A DNA stretch of 33,722 nucleotides from JAIBBG01 sp040381475 (GTDB lineage: Bacteria > Bacteroidota > Bacteroidia > Flavobacteriales_D > Sanyastnellaceae), in assembly GCA_040381475.1 (NCBI GenBank), contig JBEIHH010000020.1, forward strand, positions 1 through 33,722, written 5' to 3'. A program made the position numbers and the translations under genes. Positions 9,437-16,402 of this stretch are shown here, piece after piece (position 1 is the stretch's first letter; every line of letters starts with the position of its first letter). Below the pieces are notes generated by a model. It saw only the letters and a program-made list of their open reading frames with translations, had not been told where the DNA came from and did no database searches.

Positions 9437-10003
9437 ATGTCTGTTCTGATAATCGACAACTACGACAGCTTCACCTATAACTTGCTCCATTATGTTGAGC
9501 AACTAACAACTGAAATTCCGGTGGTCGTTCTGAATGATCAAATCAACATGGCTCTTGCTGACAATTTCGATAGCATCATTCTTTCGCCGGGTCCAGGACT
9601 TCCAATGAACGCCGGCCAGATGCCTGAAATCATCAGACAATTCGTCAATAGAAAAAAAATACTTGGCGTTTGTCTGGGTCATCAGGCGATAGCCGAATAT
9701 TTCGGTGCCAAACTTGAAAACAAAGGAAAAGTTCATCACGGCATCGAATCAGAGATTCGTCAGATAAGTGCTTGTCCAATATTGAAAGATTTACCATCCC
9801 CATTTATGGCAGGCAGATATCATTCATGGACAGTCTCACCCAATCATTTGCCTGAGCATTTGGTTGTCACCGCAGTAGATGAAACAGGAGAAATCATGGC
9901 TATCAGGCATACTTCTCTACCGATCTACGGTGTGCAGTTTCATCCTGAAAGTATTATGACACCCATGGGGATGAAAATCATTCAAAATTTTCTTGAAATC
10001 TGA
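9437..10003 (+). CDS. pabA: Aminodeoxychorismate/anthranilate synthase glutamine amidotransferase subunit
   Basis: This 188-aa class I glutamine amidotransferase starts with the diagnostic LIIDNYDSFTYNL. It has the oxyanion segment LSPGPGLP (residues 49-56), nucleophile Cys79 in GVCLGHQ, and His169/Glu171 in QFHPES. It supplies ammonia from glutamine to a chorismate-using partner, making 4-amino-4-deoxychorismate (folate) or anthranilate (tryptophan). The partner, PabB or TrpE, is not in the window. No trp gene is adjacent, so pabA is the working name and trpG remains possible; many bacteria use one subunit for both. An alpha/beta hydrolase gene begins 8 bases downstream. Confidence 0.93.
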   Translation: MSVLIIDNYDSFTYNLLHYVEQLTTEIPVVVLNDQINMALADNFDSIILSPGPGLPMNAGQMPEIIRQFVNRKKILGVCLGHQAIAEYFGAKLENKGKVHHGIESEIRQISACPILKDLPSPFMAGRYHSWTVSPNHLPEHLVVTAVDETGEIMAIRHTSLPIYGVQFHPESIMTPMGMKIIQNFLEI

Positions 10004-10011
10004 GCGAGACA

Positions 10012-10863
10012 TTGGAAAATTTCCATCATAGAGGGCTGACCATTGAATATCTCCGGGTTGGAAACGGTACCGAAACAATACTCGCTTTTCATGGCTTCGG
10101 TCGACATGCCAAAGACTATTTGGTATTTGAAGAGCTGCTTCTGCCTTGTCAGCAAATCATTTCCATAAATCTATTCGGACATGGAGCATCAATTTTTCCT
10201 GCCGAGCGAATTGAGAGAGAACCTCTCACACCTCAAGAATGGACAGAATTTTTGGAAGCCTTTCTTGACAAACTTCATATCGATAAATTCCATCTTCTGG
10301 GCTATTCAATGGGTGCGCGGGTTTGTCTTTCCATGATAGAATACATGGGACCTCGCATTCAGGATGTCCTGTTGCTGGCGCCCGACGGACTTAAGATCAA
10401 CCTGCTTTATCGTTTCGCAAGCGGTACGGCAGCAGGCAGATCAATTTACCGCAGCATTATCGACAATCCGTCATGGCTTTTCAGGCTTGCCTGGTTCCTG
10501 AATAAGATCGGCATTTTAAATGACAAGCTACACCGTTTCGTACATGTTCACCTGGATACAAAAGAAAAGAGAATTTTGGTGCATGATATTTGGCTTATCT
10601 ACAAAAAAACATTCCCAGATCTCAGACTCACGGCTGCAAAACTCAGAGATTGCGGTATTGCCGTGCATCTTGTTTTTGGAAAGTATGATACTGTTATTCC
10701 TCTGCGTCTTGCGAAAAACCTCACCAATCTTGCAGGAGATACTGTTTCCCTTCACGTTGTAAATGCAGGACACAGGCTCCTTACTCATGATACTGCAGCC
10801 TTTATTAGCCAACGACATATCTGGCCAGGTAGCAGGTCATGGCCCTCAACGGATCGACATTAA
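10012..10863 (+). CDS. Alpha/beta-hydrolase fold protein, unknown substrate
   Basis: This 283-aa cytoplasmic-looking protein has no signal peptide. An HGFG oxyanion motif lies at residues 27-30. The nucleophile elbow GYSMGA places Ser99, Asp226 is in FGKYDTVIP and His254 is in NAGH, giving a complete Ser-Asp-His triad. The start codon is TTG at 10012: a stop at 9994-9996 closes the frame upstream, there is no ATG in between, and the next in-frame Met is far inside the fold. The start lies 8 bases after the pabA stop, which suggests co-transcription. The last ~18 residues (GSRSWPSTDRH end) look unlike a usual hydrolase C-terminus, so a late frameshift is possible but unproven. The substrate cannot be predicted. 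Confidence 0.85.
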   Translation: MENFHHRGLTIEYLRVGNGTETILAFHGFGRHAKDYLVFEELLLPCQQIISINLFGHGASIFPAERIEREPLTPQEWTEFLEAFLDKLHIDKFHLLGYSMGARVCLSMIEYMGPRIQDVLLLAPDGLKINLLYRFASGTAAGRSIYRSIIDNPSWLFRLAWFLNKIGILNDKLHRFVHVHLDTKEKRILVHDIWLIYKKTFPDLRLTAAKLRDCGIAVHLVFGKYDTVIPLRLAKNLTNLAGDTVSLHVVNAGHRLLTHDTAAFISQRHIWPGSRSWPSTDRH

Positions 10864-11001
10864 ATTTCATGAAACACCTTGCAGATGACGGCATGTTAAA
10901 CTAAAATTGCACTCAAATTTTGTGGATAATCCGAGAACATGAAAAACTGCCAGTTTGAACCGGAACATGTATTCATCCGAATCTGAGTAAATGCTCTCTT
11001 C

Positions 11002-11035
11002 TTGCGATGTTTAAATCGCCAGCGTATTACATTTC
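11002..11035 (+). promoter_or_regulatory. Possible promoter for the arginine decarboxylase gene
   Basis: TTG at 11002-11004 and TACATTTC at 11028-11035 (one mismatch to TAnnTTTG) are 23 bases apart, at the upper end of the usual spacing. The leader would be about 16 bases. The rest of 10864-11056 shows nothing I can identify. Confidence 0.35.
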
Positions 11036-11056
11036 AACCTTACTCAGAATTTATTA

Positions 11057-12457
11057 ATGAAAACAAAATATATCGACCTGGTAGAGCAAACATTCGAATG
11101 GCCTCAGGAAGAATTCACACTTGATAAAGAAAATCTCCTGTTTCATGGAATCCCGTTGATGGATCTCGTGGAAAGATATGGTTCACCATTAAAATTCACT
11201 TATTTACCTAAGATCAGCCAGAATATTCAGCGCGCCAAAGAATGGTTCAGAATTGCACGCAATGAAGTTGGCTATGAAGGAGATTACCATTACTGCTATT
11301 GCACCAAAAGTTCGCATTTCAGATACGTGCTTGAAGAAGTGCTGAAAAACAATGTGCATATTGAAACATCATCTGCCTATGACATTGACCTGATCCGCAG
11401 ACTGGCAACGTTGGGCAAACTCAACAAATCTCAGCGCATTGTTTGCAACGGTTTCAAAAAAGCTGAATACGTAGAAAAAATATTCGCGCTGCATGCCGAT
11501 GGATTCAAAGATATCATTTCGGTTATTGATAATAAATACGAATTCGAAACATTCGAGCAGTTGGTAACAGAACCCATGCATATTGGGATCAGAATTGCGA
11601 GTGAGGAGGAACCAAAATTTGAATTCTATACTTCCCGTCTGGGGATAGGGTACCGGGAAATCGTGCGCTTTTATAAAAAGAGTATTCACGAAAATCCTTA
11701 CCTCAACCTGAAGATGCTGCATTTCTTTATCAACTCAGGCATCAAAGACACATCTTACTATTGGAACGAACTTGTGAAATGCCTGAAGGTGTATTGCGAA
11801 CTCAGGCAGATTTGTCCTACGCTGGATAGTCTGAATATCGGTGGCGGATTTCCAATTAAAAACTCGCTGGCATTCAATTTTGATTATCAATACATGGTAA
11901 CTGAAATTTTGCGCCAGGTTCGAACCGCATGTGAGGAGGCTGGAGTTCCTGTACCTCATATTTACACTGAATTCGGATCATTCACAGTGGGCGAAAGTGG
12001 CGGTGCACTTTATAAGATTCTTTATCAGAAAGAACAAAACGATCGTGAAAAATGGAATATGATTGATTCATCTTTCATGACCACTCTGCCAGATAGCTGG
12101 GCTATTAACAAACGTTTCATCATGCTTCCAATCAACAACTGGAATGAAAACTATGAACGTGTTTTTTTAGGTGGACTCACCTGCGACAGCGATGACTATT
12201 ACAATTCCGAGCAACACACAAATGCCATCTACATGCCGAAATATTATCCGGATCAGGACCAATACATCGGCTTTTTCAATACCGGAGCTTATCAGGACAC
12301 ACTGGGTGGTTTTGGAGGAATACATCATTGCCTGATCCCTCAACCAAAGCACATCCTGATTGACAGAGACGCCAAAGGAAAGTTGAAATACAAACTCTGG
12401 TCGCCGGAGCAAAAACCAAAGGATGTAATGGAGATTTTGGGCTACTATGAAAAATAG
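11057..12457 (+). CDS. speA: Arginine decarboxylase (PLP-dependent, fold type III, short Bacteroidota form)
   Basis: The predicted reaction is arginine to agmatine plus CO2, the first step of the agmatine route to polyamines. At 466 aa it is shorter than the ~630-660-aa E. coli-type SpeA. The PLP lysine is probably Lys84 in YCYCTKSSHF. The glycine-rich phosphate-binding loop is LNIGGGFPI, and Cys376 in GLTCDSDDYY corresponds to the active-site CDS motif of the alanine racemase-like decarboxylases. The related diaminopimelate and ornithine decarboxylases share this fold, so the arginine specificity comes from family resemblance. A DHS-like gene 2.5 kb downstream also points to polyamine metabolism. 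No agmatinase is present between them. The stop lies 1 base from that of the converging DoxX gene. Confidence 0.85.
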   Translation: MKTKYIDLVEQTFEWPQEEFTLDKENLLFHGIPLMDLVERYGSPLKFTYLPKISQNIQRAKEWFRIARNEVGYEGDYHYCYCTKSSHFRYVLEEVLKNNVHIETSSAYDIDLIRRLATLGKLNKSQRIVCNGFKKAEYVEKIFALHADGFKDIISVIDNKYEFETFEQLVTEPMHIGIRIASEEEPKFEFYTSRLGIGYREIVRFYKKSIHENPYLNLKMLHFFINSGIKDTSYYWNELVKCLKVYCELRQICPTLDSLNIGGGFPIKNSLAFNFDYQYMVTEILRQVRTACEEAGVPVPHIYTEFGSFTVGESGGALYKILYQKEQNDREKWNMIDSSFMTTLPDSWAINKRFIMLPINNWNENYERVFLGGLTCDSDDYYNSEQHTNAIYMPKYYPDQDQYIGFFNTGAYQDTLGGFGGIHHCLIPQPKHILIDRDAKGKLKYKLWSPEQKPKDVMEILGYYEK

Positions 12458-12458
12458 T

Positions 12459-13370
12459 TTATTTCGTAAAAAAAGGTTGCAGATTCTCCTCCAGTATTTC
12501 AGGATAGTTAAGTTCTGCCAGAGCTGAAGACTCCTCAAGCAGCAAAATGACAGGAAAACCTACACCGACCATGCGCGCAATCGATTCTCCATCATTGAAG
12601 TGGAAAACGGGGGTATTCCGTATTTGGGCATCTTTATGAAAATCGACAATCAATTCTTCTCTACCGTTGTAAATGATGTAAATATTCCAATCGGGATGTA
12701 TTGTTTTGATTAGTTCCAGTTTGCTGGCTGCTACCCTGCAATGTTCGCAACTGAGAGAGGCAAACATCACCAAGGCCTTTCCGTGTCTTATGTCAAAAGA
12801 TGGAACTTCTCCTGCTTCTCCGGAGTAAAGAGGCGCAAAATCGACAAACTTTCGTTCTGCTCCATTTACGACGACCATTTCCGGCATATCAACTTTATAA
12901 ATGACGTATGGAGATGTCAATGATAAAAAAGCTATTAAGAGAGTTATTCCAAGTTGCCATCCGGACTTGATTTCATTTTGAGGACGCAATAGCAAGTACA
13001 TTCCCATTCCTCCCAACAGGGCATTTTTGAATATTCCCTCGAAAGGGGTAAGTTCAAACTGCCTGCCGAAGCAACCACAATTACCCTCATTACCAAAAGC
13101 CACAATTATGTAAGTGAGATAAGCCGTATACACAACAAGACTGGCCAGACAAAGCTGAATTGATAACCTTCGGTATAAACCGAAAATGAGCATGATACCG
13201 ATAAAGAATTCTGACCCGATAACGAAACGAGCCAGAAAGGGGGCCACAAAATCGTTGGCCAGACCCGATCGGATTATATCATTCTCCAGATATTCTGCCG
13301 GCACCAGTTTGACTGCTCCGGAAAAAACGAATGCTACACCAATAAAAATCCGAATAAGTACTTTAGGCAT
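12459..13370 (-). CDS. DoxX/MauE-like membrane protein fused to a thioredoxin-like domain (BT_3928-like)
   Basis: The protein is 303 aa from the ATG at 13370. A TTG 7 codons upstream (13391) would add seven residues, but the ATG is preferred because the -7 element at 13396-13403 leaves it a sensible ~20-base leader. The N-terminal half has about four hydrophobic segments typical of DoxX/MauE. A CGC motif (Cys98, Cys100) follows the third. The C-terminal ~130 residues resemble thioredoxin, with Cys208-Glu-His-Cys211 as the redox pair and a later GVGFPVILL in the cis-Pro position. A membrane-bound thiol-redox role is likely, with the Trx domain probably periplasmic, but the substrate is unknown. 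Confidence 0.8.
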   Translation of the reverse strand: MPKVLIRIFIGVAFVFSGAVKLVPAEYLENDIIRSGLANDFVAPFLARFVIGSEFFIGIMLIFGLYRRLSIQLCLASLVVYTAYLTYIIVAFGNEGNCGCFGRQFELTPFEGIFKNALLGGMGMYLLLRPQNEIKSGWQLGITLLIAFLSLTSPYVIYKVDMPEMVVVNGAERKFVDFAPLYSGEAGEVPSFDIRHGKALVMFASLSCEHCRVAASKLELIKTIHPDWNIYIIYNGREELIVDFHKDAQIRNTPVFHFNDGESIARMVGVGFPVILLLEESSALAELNYPEILEENLQPFFTK

Positions 13371-13395
13371 TATCGACAATAGAAATTTCAATGTT

Positions 13396-13403
13396 CAAAT
13401 CTA
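13396..13403 (-). promoter_or_regulatory. -7 element for the DoxX-thioredoxin gene
   Basis: The minus-strand sequence is TAGATTTG, a full match to TAnnTTTG. A weak -33 candidate (TCTG) lies 16 bases upstream. It supports the ATG at 13370 as the start, with a leader of about 20 bases. Confidence 0.5.
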
Positions 13404-13463
13404 TTCCATCCGATCTGTTCAGAGAGTCCTGTGATCGCCGAAGAAATAATTATTGCAACCACA

Positions 13464-13497
13464 CAAAAATGAAGAAGCCCCGAATAATTCCGAGGCT
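13464..13497 (-). terminator. Terminator of the small lipoprotein gene
   Basis: On the minus strand a 7-bp stem AGCCTCG/CGGGGCT (13491-13497 with 13476-13482, one G-U pair) encloses an 8-base loop and is followed by TCTTCATTTTTG. It lies 23 bases after the lipoprotein stop. Confidence 0.65.
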
Positions 13498-13519
13498 CCA
13501 TGCAAAAAATTCTTTGGAA

Positions 13520-13720
13520 TTAGTTCTTTGCAAGTTCACATGAATTGCCAAGAATTTCAAGAGCGCTGCAAGCATCTTCAGCATCCGACTTGGTTGCATC
13601 GTTGATTGGAATTGAGCTTGAAGTACCAAGCAAGGTGCAGGTACAAGTCCAATCCTTTTTACATGAAGACATTGAAAGCACTACCAATGCGATAACGCAA
13701 ACTGAGGCGATTTTTTTCAT
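13520..13720 (-). CDS. Small predicted lipoprotein, function unknown
   Basis: The product is 66 aa from the ATG at 13720. A longer frame opening at 13864 is rejected because its first 48 codons are low-complexity and cover the promoter region. MKKIASVCVIALVVLSMSSC is a lipoprotein signal peptide with modified Cys20. The mature ~46 residues begin KKDWTCTCTL and have further cysteines at about positions 26, 28, 51 and 60, suggesting two disulfides. I recall similar short WTCxCT lipoproteins in Bacteroidota, but none with a known function. It is monocistronic, with its own promoter and terminator. Confidence 0.7.
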   Translation of the reverse strand: MKKIASVCVIALVVLSMSSCKKDWTCTCTLLGTSSSIPINDATKSDAEDACSALEILGNSCELAKN

Positions 13721-13748
13721 AACAATTAAATATTTGATTTTGCGGGGG

Positions 13749-13778
13749 CAATATATATACAAACGCACAAATCGCAAA
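13749..13778 (-). promoter_or_regulatory. Probable promoter of the small lipoprotein gene
   Basis: On the minus strand TTTG (13775-13778), a 17-base spacer and TATATATTG (13749-13757) approximate the -33/-7 consensus. The transcript would have a leader of roughly 25 bases. Confidence 0.45.
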
Positions 13779-13797
13779 ATACGGTTATTCCCGTATT
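13778..13797. promoter_or_regulatory. Inverted repeat AATACGG-N6-CCGTATT upstream of the lipoprotein promoter
   Basis: Two perfect 7-base arms (13778-13784 and 13791-13797) are separated by 6 bases and abut the proposed -33 box on its upstream side. This is the position expected of an activator or repressor site. It also forms a hairpin followed by a short T-run on the plus strand, though nothing obvious is transcribed into it from that side. Confidence 0.35.
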
Positions 13798-13904
13798 CTG
13801 ATTTTTTCTCCTGATGATAAAACCCGATTGTAATCATTGAATAAATGGCGAAAAAAAAGAACAAAACGAAATATTTCTGAGGGAATTTGATTTGTTTCCT
13901 TCAT

Positions 13905-13912
13905 TAGCTTCG
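13905..13912 (+). promoter_or_regulatory. Possible -7 element for the MscS-family gene
   Basis: TAGCTTCG followed by CCC is one base from TAnnTTTG and ends 7 bases before the ATG at 13920. A TTTG at 13886-13889 lies 15 bases upstream, slightly closer than usual. The mRNA would have almost no leader. Confidence 0.4.
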
Positions 13913-13919
13913 CCCTGAT

Positions 13920-14774
13920 ATGAAAACTACCTCACTCATTAAGTGCATCATTTCCTTAGGGTTGTTTGCCTGGCTACTCACTGCAAGATCAGCATTTCTT
14001 CAACTTTTCGGAATGTACCATTTACCAGAGAAGTTCGCACCAAGCCTTTACCAGATCATGCTGGTTTTCCTTTTTACTGAAGCCATAAGACTGCTGATCA
14101 TTACCTTCTACAAGCCTCAGGGTGGCGCAAAACGTGACAACCTTACCGCAGGTATTGCTCACTTGTCAAGAATTCTTTATGGCCTTCTGGCCGGTGTGTT
14201 GCTTTTGTCATTTTTCAGTGTCAGCCTCAAAGAAGCTATTACTTCTTTAAGTCTTATTGCCGCAGCAATTGTGCTGATGACGAAAGACTACGTTTCAAAC
14301 CTGATCAACGGAATGTATATGACGCTGGCGCGAATAATCAACATAGGCGACAGTGTCAAAATTGATGAGATCAAAGGTAAAATTCTGGATATTACATTGA
14401 CGAATGTCCATATTCTCAACGATGACGATGATATTGTTTATATACCAAACAATAAAGTTTTTAGCAGCGAAATCATCAACTATACGCGCCGCGAACTGAA
14501 ACGAAGCAATGTGGATTTCGAAATCGACATGCAATACGCTCCTGAAACCGACTGGCTTGAAAAAGAGATCATTGACTCATTGGGAGATTTAAAGGAACTG
14601 ATGCAGCCGGATGGTATGATTCTGAAAGTTCAGGGTATCAAGCATGAATTCTGCTCTTTCAAATTCCAATACATTTTATTGGATCCCCTCAATAAAGAAC
14701 ATGATAAAAAGGTTAAAAAGCATGTCATTACTTTTATCATTTCAACAATAATTCGCCTCAGAAAGGCTTCCTGA
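13920..14774 (+). CDS. MscS-family mechanosensitive ion channel
   Basis: At 284 aa it is near the size of E. coli MscS (286 aa). About three to four hydrophobic segments precede the conserved core: an Ala/Gly-rich pore helix (SLIAAAIVLMTKDYVSNLI, about residues 112-130), then the beta-domain signature GDSVKIDEIKGKILDITL and the stretch VYIPNNKVFSSEIINYTRR. The C-terminal ~85 residues fit the mixed alpha/beta vestibule. The family acts in the inner membrane as an osmotic safety valve. The gene stands alone with its own probable promoter. Confidence 0.88.
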   Translation: MKTTSLIKCIISLGLFAWLLTARSAFLQLFGMYHLPEKFAPSLYQIMLVFLFTEAIRLLIITFYKPQGGAKRDNLTAGIAHLSRILYGLLAGVLLLSFFSVSLKEAITSLSLIAAAIVLMTKDYVSNLINGMYMTLARIINIGDSVKIDEIKGKILDITLTNVHILNDDDDIVYIPNNKVFSSEIINYTRRELKRSNVDFEIDMQYAPETDWLEKEIIDSLGDLKELMQPDGMILKVQGIKHEFCSFKFQYILLDPLNKEHDKKVKKHVITFIISTIIRLRKAS

Positions 14775-14787
14775 GGATTTTTTCCTT

Positions 14788-14809
14788 CCTGAAACCCACT
14801 GCTTTCAGG
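14788..14809 (+). terminator. Hairpin after the MscS gene, weak terminator candidate
   Basis: CCTGAAA (14788-14794) and TTTCAGG (14803-14809) form a perfect 7-bp stem with an 8-base loop, 14 bases after the stop. The following sequence (cctttcatgg) is only modestly T-rich. Confidence 0.4.
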
Positions 14810-14866
14810 CCTTTCATGGAAAGAACAGAAATCATGAAAATAATTTTCGTGTAACAGCAATGATTT

Positions 14867-14876
14867 TACATTTTTG
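14867..14876 (+). promoter_or_regulatory. Possible -7 element for the DHS-like gene
   Basis: TACATTTTTG followed by CGC resembles TAnnTTTG with two extra bases. A TTCG lies 17 bases upstream. The leader would be about 55 bases. Confidence 0.35.
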
Positions 14877-14936
14877 CGCACCGGAAGTTCAGAGTTGCTA
14901 ACCCTTAAACTTTCAAATTTCCGGCAATAAAACAAC

Positions 14937-15914
14937 ATGGGAAAATATAGTTCTATCAGACAGTTCATGCAGGAAAACTACCTGCATTTCAACTCTGCCG
15001 CTATTGTGGATGCCGCCAAAGGCTATGAGACGCACCTTGCCGAAGGCGGGAAAATGATGGTTACACTGGCAGGAGCAATGTCTACCGCAGAACTCGGAAT
15101 CTCCCTTGCCGAAATGATCCGACATGGCCAGGTTGACATCATCTCATGCACAGGCGCCAATCTGGAAGAGGATCTTATGAATCTCGTAGCACACGATCAT
15201 TATGAGCGCGTGCCGAATTATCGCGATCTTACTCCTCAGCAAGAGTGGGATCTCTTGGAGCGTGGGCTGAACAGGGTTACTGACACCTGTATTCCTGAAG
15301 AAGAGGCTTTCAGACGTTTGCAAAAACACATTCATGCACTTTGGAAAGAAGCAGATGATAAGGGTGAAAGATATTTCCCACATGAATTCATGTATAAAAT
15401 GCTGCTCAGCGGTGTGCTGGAACAATACTATCAGATTGATCCAAAAAACTCATGGATGCTGGCTGCAGCTGAAAGGAATTTACCCATTGTGGTGCCCGGC
15501 TGGGAAGACAGTACAATGGGAAATATTTTCGCCAGCTATTGTATTAAAGGAGAGATAAAGCCTACCACCATGAAAAGTGGTATTGAATACATGGCATGGC
15601 TGGCTAAATGGTATATCGATAATTCCGCAGGAAAAGGCGTGGGATTCTTTCAAATAGGCGGCGGTATTGCGGGGGATTTCCCGATATGCGTTGTGCCAAT
15701 GCTGTATCAGGATATGGAAATGCACGACATTCCATTCTGGTCTTATTTCTGCCAGATCAGTGATAGCACCACCAGTTACGGAAGTTACAGCGGCGCTGTA
15801 CCCAATGAAAAAATTACCTGGGGGAAACTTGATATTACTACCCCAAAATTTATTATCGAAAGTGATGCAACAATTGTTGCTCCCCTCACATTTGCATGGC
15901 TTTTAAATCATTAA
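14937..15914 (+). CDS. Deoxyhypusine-synthase-like enzyme (probable polyamine aminobutyl transferase)
   Basis: This 325-aa protein matches the DHS family along its length. It has the NAD-site-type segments VTLAGAMSTAELG (42-54) and CTGANLEEDL (71-80), the VPGWEDSTMGN region (186-196), GGGIAGDFPI (241-250) and the C-terminal ITWGKL. Lys297 in WGK corresponds to the lysine that forms the enzyme-substrate imine in eukaryotic DHS. In eukaryotes and archaea DHS transfers the aminobutyl group of spermidine to eIF5A/aIF5A. Bacteria lack that protein, and bacterial homologues are thought to act on free polyamines, for example forming homospermidine. A substrate is therefore inferred, not shown. speA lies 2.5 kb upstream. 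A small acidic-tailed gene follows after 22 bases, probably co-transcribed. Confidence 0.85.
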   Translation: MGKYSSIRQFMQENYLHFNSAAIVDAAKGYETHLAEGGKMMVTLAGAMSTAELGISLAEMIRHGQVDIISCTGANLEEDLMNLVAHDHYERVPNYRDLTPQQEWDLLERGLNRVTDTCIPEEEAFRRLQKHIHALWKEADDKGERYFPHEFMYKMLLSGVLEQYYQIDPKNSWMLAAAERNLPIVVPGWEDSTMGNIFASYCIKGEIKPTTMKSGIEYMAWLAKWYIDNSAGKGVGFFQIGGGIAGDFPICVVPMLYQDMEMHDIPFWSYFCQISDSTTSYGSYSGAVPNEKITWGKLDITTPKFIIESDATIVAPLTFAWLLNH

Positions 15915-15936
15915 TAACAATAAGACTGTAACCACC

Positions 15937-16302
15937 ATGGCCGCACCACATAAAAGAGTCATTAAGGATTACAATACGCTTTCTCAAGAGCATATAGATC
16001 TGATCAACGAACATTTTCCGAATGGCTTCGAAAATGAAAATCTGGTTTCCTTTGTTACTCCAAAAGGACAATTCATCAAAGCCCTTGAAGTCCGCACTGA
16101 CGACACAATTTATCTATTTAAAATAGACAAAAACATGAAAGTGGACGACGAAGAGAACCAGGAAAATGAAGGTGCTGCGATGTCCGATTTCGAGAGCTTT
16201 AAAGGCGGATCTGAAGAAGATGATCTGGACGACATGGACGACGACGATGAGGCTGGAGCAGACGTTGCCGAAGATGAAGGCGGTGATGACGATGAAGATT
16301 GA
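15937..16302 (+). CDS. Small conserved protein with very acidic C-terminal tail, function unknown
   Basis: The 121-aa product has a basic, probably folded N-terminal ~70 residues (starting MAAPHKRVIKDYNTLSQEHI and including VTPKGQFIKALEVRTDDTIY). Its ~50-residue tail is dominated by Asp and Glu (e.g. DDLDDMDDDDEAGAD) and is almost certainly disordered. Similar proteins occur across Bacteroidota, to my memory without a known function. It has no signal peptide or membrane segment. It lies 22 bases after the DHS-like gene and before a strong terminator, so the two form a likely two-gene operon. The tail could mimic nucleic acid or bind basic partners, but this is speculation. Confidence 0.75.
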   Translation: MAAPHKRVIKDYNTLSQEHIDLINEHFPNGFENENLVSFVTPKGQFIKALEVRTDDTIYLFKIDKNMKVDDEENQENEGAAMSDFESFKGGSEEDDLDDMDDDDEAGADVAEDEGGDDDED

Positions 16303-16329
16303 TCAGTTCTTGCTTATGATATAGTGAAT

Positions 16330-16366
16330 GAGCCGGTCAGGTGCTGACCGGCTCTCTTTATTTCTA
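16330..16366 (+). terminator. Strong Rho-independent terminator of the DHS-like operon
   Basis: A perfect 11-bp GC-rich stem GAGCCGGTCAG/CTGACCGGCTC (16330-16340 with 16344-16354) with a 3-base loop is followed by tctttatttct. Confidence 0.9.
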
Positions 16367-16372
16367 CCTTCG
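16365..16372 (+). promoter_or_regulatory. Possible -7 element for the EI24 gene
   Basis: TACCTTCG followed by GCC is one base from TAnnTTTG, directly behind the preceding terminator and 30 bases before the ATG. The -33 region would fall inside the terminator stem and shows no clear TTG. Confidence 0.35.
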
Positions 16373-16402
16373 GCCTATAAACAAACAGCCCTTTACTGAG
16401 TC

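Noticed and set aside
10760..10863. Frameshift near the end of the alpha/beta hydrolase
   Set aside because: The last residues look atypical, but the catalytic triad is complete before this point and I could not identify a better frame, so I left it as one intact gene.
13721..13864. Longer N-terminus of the small lipoprotein
   Set aside because: It would cover the promoter and bury the lipoprotein signal peptide in the middle of the protein.
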